From NCBI GenBank assembly GCA_002440665.1, contig DJUX01000008.1, forward strand, positions 1-64,000: DNA of 64,000 nt, read 5' to 3'. The translations under genes and the position numbers were made by a program. The first letter of the stretch is position 1. Each line of letters starts with the position of its first letter. The stretch is from Dechloromonas sp. UBA6271 (GTDB lineage Bacteria; Pseudomonadota; Gammaproteobacteria; Burkholderiales; Rhodocyclaceae). Positions 52,696 through 60,220 of this stretch are shown here, in pieces. The notes under the pieces were generated by a model. The model was not told where the DNA came from, did not search any database, and worked only from the letters and a program-made list of their open reading frames with translations.

Positions 52696-53876
52696 GTGAG
52701 GCTCCAATAGTGAGTTGGCGAGTGGCCAGAATCGGCATCCCGACCTGCCCCGTCCACGCGAAATCCGCTCTGCTTTGCCCAGCTATCGCAATCAGCCCCG
52801 ACTCCATTCGAAACTCAGTCCGACCCGGACTGCGGTGAAAGTCGAGTTCTTGCAGCGGGTGACAAAACGGCTCTCGCGTCGAACTACGGTCTCACTGGAT
52901 CAGGATGCGTCAAGGGCACATTCCAGCGGCTGCCTCTGAGAAGACTGCGGCAAAAGGTCGAAACGCTCACGATGGAAACCAGAGGCCAGAAATACGCCCG
53001 TCAAGCCCTGATTCCACCTCGCTCCGGTCGTCGCCCGAAAAATAAACCCACCCTGAGTTGCAATTTCAAGTGCCATCCGCAAGCCCCGGCTTCCAGGGTC
53101 TGTCGGCGGATCGCCCCATTGACCTTCGCGCCTTCAAGGTGTGAACTACAGGCTCCCGAGGCCATCCTTGGCCTGCTCCATCGCGGAGCAAAAGGCGTTG
53201 CGGTCGTTACCCGCCTCTTTCGCCCCGACCTCGAGTCGGGTTCGCATGGTCCTCGAGGCCATGCGGGAAGTTGTTCAAACCGTAGTGCAACGCACGACCT
53301 TGCCGACAGCCCGCTGTCGGACGCCCTTCGAGGGTGTGTCCTGCGTTCGGTTCCATTGGCCGGCACCCGATGCCGCGCCCTGTTCCCCGTCATCGTTCGA
53401 GCACGCGCATCGCGCAGCACACGTCGTGTTGGCCCTTATGGGCTCCCCGTGTGAAGTCCGCTCGTACGCCTCGCACTGCCCTGGACTTTCGGTCAGGGGC
53501 GGACCCATGCAGGTGGATGACGCTACGCATCGAGGACTGATCCTCCTACAGGCGCAAGGCCAGACCTTCGCGCCGATGTTGTCCGCGTCCCTTGAGGCCG
53601 GGCTTCATCCCCATCACCGCCGAACGCAGAAATGCGAGGGCGGGACGGATCACCGTTTCATTTTTAAGACTGACCGAGCCGGCTGACACGCATCCGATGC
53701 GGCACCGGCAAACCCTGGGTAAGCAGACGCGCCGTGGTCGCGTGTCTTGCCGAAAGCCGTCGACCACACCGCCCACGCGCTACGGAATCCGCGCTTGAGG
53801 CGAACGCCAAGGATTCCGCCCATTCCCTCACCGCGTGCCGACGGGACGGTACACGGTTTCTCTTTGGAGAAATGTC
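52696..53876. other. 1.2-kb noncoding region between protein D and the integrase
   Basis: The region lies between divergent genes. Several open frames cross it but none shows a recognised protein, consistent codon use or a good start, and the two longest run antiparallel to each other. Its middle third (53,174-53,498) is a run of stem-loops, listed separately. The last part (53,690-53,876) is a leader of the integrase gene with a GGAG site before the ATG. Confidence 0.6.
53174..53498. other. Array of stem-loops, candidate structured RNA
   Basis: At least seven stem-loops follow each other. Examples: TGCTCC/GGAGCA (53,174-53,190), CCCGAC/GTCGGG (53,224-53,240), CGCATGG/CCATGCG with an inner CCT/AGG (53,243-53,265), CCGACAGC/GCTGTCGG (53,303-53,320), ACGCCCT/AGGGTGT (53,321-53,337), CGGCA/TGCCG (53,361-53,375) and GCCC/GGGC (53,432-53,443). 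Loops are two to five bases. Arms are self-complementary rather than direct repeats, so it is not a CRISPR array. Transcription and strand are unknown. Confidence 0.45.
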
Positions 53877-55073
53877 ATGCCTTTTCATGCACAGCATGCT
53901 CGTCGCCGCGTTCAGGGTTCTCTTGGCGCGTGGCGCGACGCGCATCATCAACCGCCTCGCCGCCAGGAACGAGCCGTCCGCACACCAGCCGAGATCCTCG
54001 AACATCACCGGCCGGGCCAGACCCATCCGCTACGGGTGCTCGACCTGCTGATCGAGTTTCACAATACCCAACACACCACTTTGGAAAAAACCGTGTCGCA
54101 CAAGACCCGCCAGGAACGGGCCGACTTCCTGCGCCGCTTCTTCCGCGACCTCAAAGCCAAGGCCCACTTCGCCACCATGCCCGATCCCCGCAACCTGGGG
54201 GACCGCCACGTTCGGGCAATGCTCAAAGTCTGGCAGCAGGAAAAGCTCGCTCCCGCGACCATCCAGACCTACCTCAGTTTCCTGCGCGGCCTCGCCCGCT
54301 GGCTGGGCAAGCCGGGGTTCATCCGCAAACCCGCCCACTACGGGCTGACGCCGGCCGAGTATCGGCGCCACGGCAATGCGATCAGGGACAAGAGCTGGAC
54401 GGCAGCGGGAATCGACATCGATGCCTTGTTCGAGCAGGTCAATGCCTATGACCGCTACGTCGGCTCCTCTCTGCACTTGATCCGGGCATTCGGCCTGCGC
54501 CGCAAGGAATCGGTGATGCTCCGCCCGCATCTGTGCGTGGTCCCGTTCGAAGCCACAGGGCTGCCTCCGGCGGAAAGGCAGGCTGAACACTACGTGCGGA
54601 TCAAGGAAGGCGCGAAAGGCGGCCGGCTGCGCTTCGTGCCGCTGGACAACGCGCAACGCATCGCGGCGCTGGCACTCGCCCAGGCGGTCGTTCAGGGCGA
54701 GGATGGTCACATGGGGAATCCGCGCCACGGCCTGAAGCACAACCTGCGGCGCTTCGACTACGTGATGGCGAAGTTCGGCATCACGGCGGAAGGCCTGGGC
54801 GCCACGGCGCATGGCCTGCGCCATGAAGCGATGATCGACCACTACACGGAAAAAGCGGGCATGGTGCCGCCGGTGCGCGGCGGAAGCGATGTGCCGCCGG
54901 AGGTGGACGCAGCAGCGCGGCTCTCGGCGGCGCATCTGGCCGGGCACAACAGGGTCAGGGCATCGGGCGCTTATTTAGGTGGATTACTCGCCCGGCAAGC
55001 AGCGCCAAGGGCACAACTGCAAGACGACACACCGGGTGCAAGCGGCGATGAGAGCTTGCCCGAGGAGCGTTGA
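53877..55073 (+). CDS. Integrase of the PF12834/PF12835 type
   Basis: A 398-residue putative tyrosine recombinase. The N terminus (RRRVQGSLGAWRDAHHQ, then RTPAEILEHHR) resembles the N-terminal integrase domain of this ICE-linked family, with a SAM-like domain (RQERADFLRRFFRDLKAK) and a catalytic region with Arg in RAFGLRRKESVML, HGLRHEAM near 320 and a weakly matched tyrosine. The ATG at 53,877 has GGAG eight bases upstream. It is separated from PRTRC D by the noncoding block. Confidence 0.8.
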   Translation: MPFHAQHARRRVQGSLGAWRDAHHQPPRRQERAVRTPAEILEHHRPGQTHPLRVLDLLIEFHNTQHTTLEKTVSHKTRQERADFLRRFFRDLKAKAHFATMPDPRNLGDRHVRAMLKVWQQEKLAPATIQTYLSFLRGLARWLGKPGFIRKPAHYGLTPAEYRRHGNAIRDKSWTAAGIDIDALFEQVNAYDRYVGSSLHLIRAFGLRRKESVMLRPHLCVVPFEATGLPPAERQAEHYVRIKEGAKGGRLRFVPLDNAQRIAALALAQAVVQGEDGHMGNPRHGLKHNLRRFDYVMAKFGITAEGLGATAHGLRHEAMIDHYTEKAGMVPPVRGGSDVPPEVDAAARLSAAHLAGHNRVRASGAYLGGLLARQAAPRAQLQDDTPGASGDESLPEER

Positions 55074-55101
55074 GTTTTTGACATGCGGCCCGCTCACAAC
55101 A

Positions 55102-55128
55102 GAAACCGGGGCTTCGCGGCCCCGTTTC
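55102..55128. terminator. Possible terminator between convergent genes
   Basis: GAAAC/GTTTC and GGGGC/GCCCC pair around TTCGCG with one bulge, between the integrase stop and a small minus-strand gene. T tracts on either side are short, so the function is tentative. Confidence 0.5.
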
Positions 55129-55139
55129 TAATCTGCAGA

Positions 55140-55352
55140 TCACGGTCGCATTCCCATGCGGCGGCGCAGCCCTTCTCGATAAAGCACCGCCCCGATATGG
55201 CAGAGTAGTGCTTCATCATCTTCGGAAAGATCGAGGCCATCCATCCAGGCCGCCAACTGGACGATGGCATCGTCGATGGCTTCGACGCTGCCGCCGATGT
55301 CCAGCAATTCGGCATGTGTTTCGAACTGCTTGATGATGGGGTGGTCGATCAT
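55140..55352 (-). CDS. Small acidic hypothetical protein
   Basis: A 70-residue acidic, mainly helical protein with no recognised family (HPIIKQFETHAELLDIGGSVEAI at the start). The frame is open further upstream, but the ATG at 55,352 has an AGGTG-like site before it and upstream residues look non-coding. It is convergent with the integrase. Confidence 0.55.
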   Translation of the reverse strand: MIDHPIIKQFETHAELLDIGGSVEAIDDAIVQLAAWMDGLDLSEDDEALLCHIGAVLYREGLRRRMGMRP

Positions 55353-55653
55353 GATGCACCTGCCGCTCTCGGAAAATGCGATGGGGATCATGGTAGTACC
55401 GAAGCCACGGAAAGCGGTAATCCCGACTCGCCTTTGTGTCCCCCTTCCTCCTGCTATCGGCCTGCCAGGGCCACGCGAACCTTCGCCTCGGCAAGCTACC
55501 GCCCATAGAGCATTAACGGCTGGGCCGGTGGCGGCCATGAATAGTGGGCCGGGGTTCCTCCTTCAACTTGGCAACCCAATATTTCTGAAATGGTACGACC
55601 TCGGGCAAGGTCTGCCGCTTTTCCCAACTCACTCCCCACATTAAAATATCGGC

Positions 55654-55950
55654 ATGACCCGCTCCGAACTCATCATCCTGCTCGCCGAACGCTTTCCGAA
55701 ACTCGTGCAAAAGGATGCGGAAATAGCAGTCGCGGAAATTCTCAAAGCCATCCATGCAGCACTGGCCGACGGAAATCGCGTGGAAATTCGCGGATTCGGC
55801 ACCTTCGGTCTGAACTACCGTCCGCCCCGCAAAGCACGCAATCCCAAAACCGGCGCGGCAGTGGCGGTCCAGGGGAAATGGGTTCCCGCCTTTAAGGCCG
55901 GCAAGGAACTGCGGGAATGCGTCAACGTCGCGGCAACCCCGGTTCCTTGA
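55654..55950 (+). CDS. HU/IHF-family DNA-bending protein
   Basis: A 98-residue histone-like protein with the family start ([17 protein letters not shown]) and the arm block [25 protein letters not shown]. The GRNPKTG-type loop with RPPR resembles IHF beta. Being inside the island next to an integrase and PRTRC, it probably assists recombination or partition. It is convergent with thiF. Confidence 0.92.
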   Translation: MTRSELIILLAERFPKLVQKDAEIAVAEILKAIHAALADGNRVEIRGFGTFGLNYRPPRKARNPKTGAAVAVQGKWVPAFKAGKELRECVNVAATPVP

Positions 55951-55968
55951 AGTTCTCGGGTAGCGAGT

Positions 55969-56754
55969 TCAGGCTGCGCTTCGGCAGCCGAAACGCTCCC
56001 AGGTTCGCGGATCGACCTCAATGGGGCCGGCCCGCTTCGATTCCAGATTGACCACCACACCGTGCTGCCCCAGCCGCCCCTTGGAAAAGAGTTCGTACAG
56101 CAACTGCGCCGCGAACCGCACGGCCACATCGTTGATGAACAGGCCTTGAGAAGCCAGCGACACCCGGACCGAGCATGAAGGCCGGTTGTCATCCGGGACG
56201 TTGGCATCCAACAGTTCGGGAAAAAGTTCGGTGACGCAGGGCAGGCGCGATGCCCCCTCGCCCGCTGCCCGTTGCGGCCCCTGTCCCAGGACCACCTGGG
56301 CACTCGCTTCGGTATTGCCAAGGTCCAGCCAGTACCGATAGCGCCCGCCCTCGAACACCGCCTCGTGCAAAGTCCGCCGCGCCGAGCGGCTGTCCACGCA
56401 ACTGACCAGAATGTCGGCGCTCGGCGGCGAGTAGCGGTTCGTCTTGAAGGCCTCGTAGCGCACGGGATGGGCGATCCAGTCCAGTCCGTAGAACTGGTTC
56501 AGGCGGTGGATGGTCACGATGGCCTTGTACCGGCCGATGTCGGCTTGACTGTAGAGTTGCCGGCCGACATTGGCCTCGCTCACCCGGTCGGCGTCGAAAG
56601 CGGTGACATGCAGGCCGTGGGGGTGGCCGAGCGCCTTCATGGCGATGTCCAGCCGCGCAAGGCAGGCCGCCATCTGCGCGCCGTTGCCGCCGACTCCGAC
56701 CAGATGGATGCTAACGCGACGGTCGAGCAATGCGGGATCGATCAGATGTTCCAC
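55969..56754 (-). CDS. PRTRC system ThiF-family protein (E1-like)
   Basis: A 261-residue adenylating-fold protein. The nucleotide loop is LVGVGGNG near residue 19, the conserved Asp/Arg block is FDADRVSEANVGRQ near 55, and cysteines in RPSCSVRV near 200 are candidates for the thioester residue. ThiF/E1 members activate the C terminus of ubiquitin-like proteins. It is the last gene of the PRTRC operon and overlaps the protein A gene by 13 bases. Confidence 0.9.
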   Translation of the reverse strand: MEHLIDPALLDRRVSIHLVGVGGNGAQMAACLARLDIAMKALGHPHGLHVTAFDADRVSEANVGRQLYSQADIGRYKAIVTIHRLNQFYGLDWIAHPVRYEAFKTNRYSPPSADILVSCVDSRSARRTLHEAVFEGGRYRYWLDLGNTEASAQVVLGQGPQRAAGEGASRLPCVTELFPELLDANVPDDNRPSCSVRVSLASQGLFINDVAVRFAAQLLYELFSKGRLGQHGVVVNLESKRAGPIEVDPRTWERFGCRSAA

Positions 56755-57437
56755 GGTCCGAACCTCCTTCCTTGGTAGAAGTTCAGTATCCGGCGCAACA
56801 GGCCCGGCTCAAGGTCTGGCTCCGCGTCATATGCCGTATCGACCTGCCACGGATGCGGCAAGGAACGGAAGCTGCCATTGACCACCAGCCGGAACAGGGC
56901 CTGTGGCTTGGGCTGGTGCAGGCAGCCGAAGACCCCGGCCACCTTGATGCCCTGATCGTCGCGGTCATCCTTGTCCGACCAGAACGGCCTGCCGTAGCCG
57001 TGGGTATGCAGGTCCACGGCCAGCGTCTCGTCAGCCTCCATCGCCGGCACCCGGTAATCGATCTGCTGGGACGACACGGCGATCGGTTCGCATAGCGCGA
57101 GCCGCAAACTTTGGCTACGCCGCGAGTAGATCAGGGCACCGGCCACTTCGTTGGGCAGTCCTCGCCGTCCCGCCGCGATGAAGTCCTCGATCAGCCGGAT
57201 GGGGAGCACACCGAAAGTGAAGGCCAGCCGCTCCTCGACACCGCCGTAGGGCAGCGGGATCGGCAGCTCATGTGAAAGCTGCTGGATGCAGTTCAGCCAG
57301 TCGAGCTTGACCTGCACGAACACGCCGTTGGCCGCGAGGAGGATGCGCTGGCCGTTCTCCATGTCGGGCAGGGGGCCGAAACGCGGTGCGGCCACGACCG
57401 GGCAGGCGGCTTGCAAGGCGAGGTCGCGCATGTCCAT
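56742..57437 (-). CDS. PRTRC system protein A with JAMM metalloprotease motif
   Basis: A 231-residue protein. It has the complete JAB/JAMM set: E97 in LPNEVAGALIY, H144 and H146 in DLHTHG, then S154 and D157 in the HxH-x7-SxxD pattern. JAMM proteases cut after ubiquitin-like tails. The ATG at 57,437 overlaps the protein B stop (ATGA). A longer frame upstream lies inside protein B and is discarded. Confidence 0.9.
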   Translation of the reverse strand: MDMRDLALQAACPVVAAPRFGPLPDMENGQRILLAANGVFVQVKLDWLNCIQQLSHELPIPLPYGGVEERLAFTFGVLPIRLIEDFIAAGRRGLPNEVAGALIYSRRSQSLRLALCEPIAVSSQQIDYRVPAMEADETLAVDLHTHGYGRPFWSDKDDRDDQGIKVAGVFGCLHQPKPQALFRLVVNGSFRSLPHPWQVDTAYDAEPDLEPGLLRRILNFYQGRRFGPWNI

Positions 57438-58177
57438 CAGGCGCCCTCCGCGAGACCGAGCAACCGGCCCAGCGTGATCTTGACGTCGACCAGCACCCGC
57501 TCGGGGAAACGCCGGAAGCGCCCGTCGAGCATGTCCTTCCAAAAAGCGTACGCGCCACCGCGATAGCGCACCAGTTTGCCGGGGCCGTTCGGGTGGGTGA
57601 AGTAGGAACGCAGGAAAGCGTCGTTCCAGGCGGCGATCTTCTCGACCGTGCTGCCCTCGGGCACGGGCGCGTTGCCCTGGCAGATGTTGCCCTGTACGTC
57701 GACATTGAAGTACGGCACTTGGTACAAGGCCGTGGCCGGCGTCGGGCGCCCTGCCCCCTTCACCGCCCAGACCCGCCAGACCCGGCTGGATGCCGCAAAG
57801 ACCAGCCCCGGATGGGGCACACTCTCCCCCCGCTCCCGCCCGCCGAAGGCCTCGGCCTGTTCCGCATCAACGCGAAAGGCGACGTGGCGGCGGGCCGGCG
57901 GCACCCACCAGACGATCACGTCGCCATCCATGTAGAGCACGGTCTCCGGCAGGAAACCGCCGTGGGCGGCACGCTTGAGCAGCGCCTTGGCAAGCTCCAT
58001 CGCCGCCCGTGGCGTCATCGCCTGCCCGGCCCCGATGACGGCTTCGCCGTCGATGTCCTCGATGTCATGCACGGTGGCCAGCGCGCTGCCCTGCTGGCCG
58101 TCGTAGATCAGGACCGCCCGACGTAGATGCACGGTGCCGGCGCTCGGGGCCTCTATGAAAAACTCGGCTTGGTTCAT
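57437..58177 (-). CDS. PRTRC system protein B (E2-like)
   Basis: A 246-residue member of PRTRC B, which by family knowledge carries the prokaryotic E2 family D domain. C166 in FNVDVQGNICQGN is the likely active-site cysteine. The ATG at 58,177 has GGAGGT at seven bases; an ATG six bases earlier is too close to that site. It ends in an ATGA overlap with protein A. Confidence 0.85.
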   Translation of the reverse strand: MNQAEFFIEAPSAGTVHLRRAVLIYDGQQGSALATVHDIEDIDGEAVIGAGQAMTPRAAMELAKALLKRAAHGGFLPETVLYMDGDVIVWWVPPARRHVAFRVDAEQAEAFGGRERGESVPHPGLVFAASSRVWRVWAVKGAGRPTPATALYQVPYFNVDVQGNICQGNAPVPEGSTVEKIAAWNDAFLRSYFTHPNGPGKLVRYRGGAYAFWKDMLDGRFRRFPERVLVDVKITLGRLLGLAEGA

Positions 58178-58194
58178 GGTCATTACCTCCACGC

Positions 58195-59223
58195 TCAGTT
58201 TCTCGCCGAGAGGCGATGGATCAAGGCGTCGATCCGCCGGATGGCCGCGAAGCGGCTGGCCATCGCCCGCTGCCACGCGCCGAAGGCGGCGGGGTCGTCG
58301 AGCGGCACGCAGACCTCGCCCATCAACTCGCAGCATTCGCCCTGATGGGCGAGTTCAAGAAGATCGTCGTAGATGCGGGTGGTCACGTCCCCGTCGCGCC
58401 ATGACAACACCGCCCCGAAGCCGACGAATTCGCCGTCGACGTCAGGCCGGAAGCTGTCGTCGATTTCCAAGGTAGCCAGCGCCAGCGCATCCTCGGCAGC
58501 GGCCTTGGCGCCCAGGTCGTCGGGGCCGCGCAGGCATTTGACCGCCCGGCGCAGGAATCGGGCGCACTGCGCCAGTTCCAGCCCGCGCGGCCAGCGCCTG
58601 CTCCATGCGGGAAAGGACGCCTCCAGCATGGACTTGGTGACCATCTCGGCGCGCATCGCCTCACGTTCTTTCTCGTCCTCACCGCAGTTCATGTCGAGCG
58701 CGGCTTCCTCGTCATCCTCGCCGCACCAGTATAGATAGGTCACCACATCGCAGGCGATGTCGGGCGTAAACAGGGGATAGACGAAGGCGCTCTGCCGGCA
58801 CAGCACATGCAGGATGACCGCGCCCAGGCCGGGCAGGCGGGCGCTCAAGGCCTCCAGCCCCGCCCCCACCGGCCATTCCCGCTCATGGTATTCGCACCAC
58901 GAGGCTTCCACCGCGCCGACATCGAAATGCTTGGGCGGCTGGCTCCCGAAGTAGCGGCAGGACTCGCCATTGCGGGAAAGCATGTGCAGGGCAAAACGCG
59001 GCGTGAGGCAATGCAGTGCGCCGATCTGGCGCTTGAGCCAGCCATCGAGCGCCTGCTGGCAGGCGTCGAGGGAGTCGCTCCAGGTCGCCGGGATGTCGTC
59101 CTCGGCAAAGGCCTCGGCCGCGATCAGGAAGCGCGACACCTTGGCGTTGGCTGCCAAGAGCGGCCCCGGTGCGATGCTGCGCGGCACCTGCGGGCCGATG
59201 CGCGGCAAGGCCAACGCCATCAT
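58195..59223 (-). CDS. PRTRC system protein F
   Basis: A 342-residue protein found only in this kind of cassette. It is acidic and helical, with several Cys (CEYHEREW, WCGEDDEE, GECCELMGEVC) and no enzyme motif that I recognise. Its ATG overlaps the stop of protein C and it ends 17 bases before protein B. The role is unknown. Confidence 0.8.
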   Translation of the reverse strand: MMALALPRIGPQVPRSIAPGPLLAANAKVSRFLIAAEAFAEDDIPATWSDSLDACQQALDGWLKRQIGALHCLTPRFALHMLSRNGESCRYFGSQPPKHFDVGAVEASWCEYHEREWPVGAGLEALSARLPGLGAVILHVLCRQSAFVYPLFTPDIACDVVTYLYWCGEDDEEAALDMNCGEDEKEREAMRAEMVTKSMLEASFPAWSRRWPRGLELAQCARFLRRAVKCLRGPDDLGAKAAAEDALALATLEIDDSFRPDVDGEFVGFGAVLSWRDGDVTTRIYDDLLELAHQGECCELMGEVCVPLDDPAAFGAWQRAMASRFAAIRRIDALIHRLSARN

Positions 59224-59654
59224 GGCAGCGGCGCCAGCATATCGCTGGACGGCAGGATGCGGGCCGTCTGGCGTTCGTTCGCATCGCGCCGGGTGCGCAG
59301 CACGAAAGCCCCCCAGATTCCGCCGCGCTCCTGCGTGCCGCGCCGGGTCAGGGCTTGGGCGAGCTTGCCGGCAGCGTCCGTGCGGCCCTCGATCTCGACC
59401 GCGACGGCGACTTTTAGGGCAGCGAGGCGTTCGCCTTCGCCACCGGTCCGGCCCTTGGTCCCGACCGCCTTGCGGAAGATGTATTCCTGCACCCCATTCA
59501 CGACCTCCCCTGCCTCGACCTCGGCGCTGATGAGTTCGGGATATTGGGCGCTGTAAAGGTCGCGGACCTCACGCGGCTCCATGCCCGGCACGTCGGGCAA
59601 CTGCACACCGTTGTAGCGGAAGACCCGCTGGATTTCATTAACTGCAATCGTCAT
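59220..59654 (-). CDS. PRTRC system protein C, ubiquitin-like, with C-terminal tail
   Basis: A 144-residue protein whose first 68 residues match PRTRC C, the small ubiquitin-like family (Prok_Ub) of these cassettes: QRVFRYNGVQLPD at the start and YIFRKAVGTKG at 58-68. As I recall the family, members end near this point. Here RTGG (69-72) is followed by a 72-residue tail (EGERLAALKVAV..., RGGIWGAFVLRTRRD). The ATG has AGGAG eight bases upstream. A JAMM protease (protein A) and E1 are in the same operon. Confidence 0.8.
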   Translation of the reverse strand: MTIAVNEIQRVFRYNGVQLPDVPGMEPREVRDLYSAQYPELISAEVEAGEVVNGVQEYIFRKAVGTKGRTGGEGERLAALKVAVAVEIEGRTDAAGKLAQALTRRGTQERGGIWGAFVLRTRRDANERQTARILPSSDMLAPLP

Positions 59655-59738
59655 GGTTTGGCTCCTGTCGTCGCCCCCTTCACTGGGAGGCCCTTGCGAA
59701 CAGTCTCTCGCCGAAGGGCGGGTTTGCAAGGCTGGAAT

Positions 59739-60209
59739 TCAGCCGAACAGGTCGTAGGAAGCGCTGCCGGTGGCCGTCGCGGCGGCTTGCTGCGGAGTAC
59801 TGCCGGCCTCTTCGGCTTCGTCATTGCCCAAGGCTTCGGCAGGATCGGTCGGTGTCTTGACCGAGGCCTTCGGCGCGGGGGCGGGTTTGACCGCCTTGGT
59901 CATCGCCTCGCCAGCCTTCTTGGCCGATGCCGCCTTGGCCGCTTGCAGCACTTCCTGTGTCGCCTCAGCCTGTGCCGCAAGGCTCTGGCGGACTTCCCGG
60001 TAGCCCTTCAACACCCCGACGAACTCCGCATCGAATTCATCCGGCGTGGCCGTCAGGCTCAAGGCCTTGGTCAGGGCAGGCTCGTCCACGTCCTTCTTGG
60101 GCTTCGGAACGACGTTGATCGTCATCCGCCCGGTCTTCTCGTCGGCGCTGATGACCATCGTCAGCGCGGCGCTGGTCGCCAATTCGTAGAGTTCCTTGAA
60201 CGTCGTCAT
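59739..60209 (-). CDS. PRTRC system protein E
   Basis: A 156-residue protein with an N-terminal folded part (TTFKELYELATSAALTMVI) that matches PRTRC E proteins. An Ala/Lys/Pro-rich flexible C-terminal half follows, ending in SYDLFG, reminiscent of a short clamp- or partner-binding peptide (inference). The ATG has AGGAG seven bases upstream and lies 12 bases after the ParB stop. Confidence 0.85.
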   Translation of the reverse strand: MTTFKELYELATSAALTMVISADEKTGRMTINVVPKPKKDVDEPALTKALSLTATPDEFDAEFVGVLKGYREVRQSLAAQAEATQEVLQAAKAASAKKAGEAMTKAVKPAPAPKASVKTPTDPAEALGNDEAEEAGSTPQQAAATATGSASYDLFG

Positions 60210-60220
60210 GTCACGCTCCT

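Noticed and set aside
53174..53498. CRISPR array
   Set aside because: There are many hairpins but no repeated unit of constant length and no spacers, and no cas genes are in the window.
53141..53686. 181-codon frame across the stem-loop region
   Set aside because: No family resemblance, no ribosome-binding site, and the DNA is dominated by inverted repeats; an antiparallel frame of similar length overlaps it.
55513..55755. 80-codon minus-strand gene overlapping the HU/IHF start
   Set aside because: It overlaps the start of a well-supported gene, has no recognisable motif and no good ribosome-binding site.
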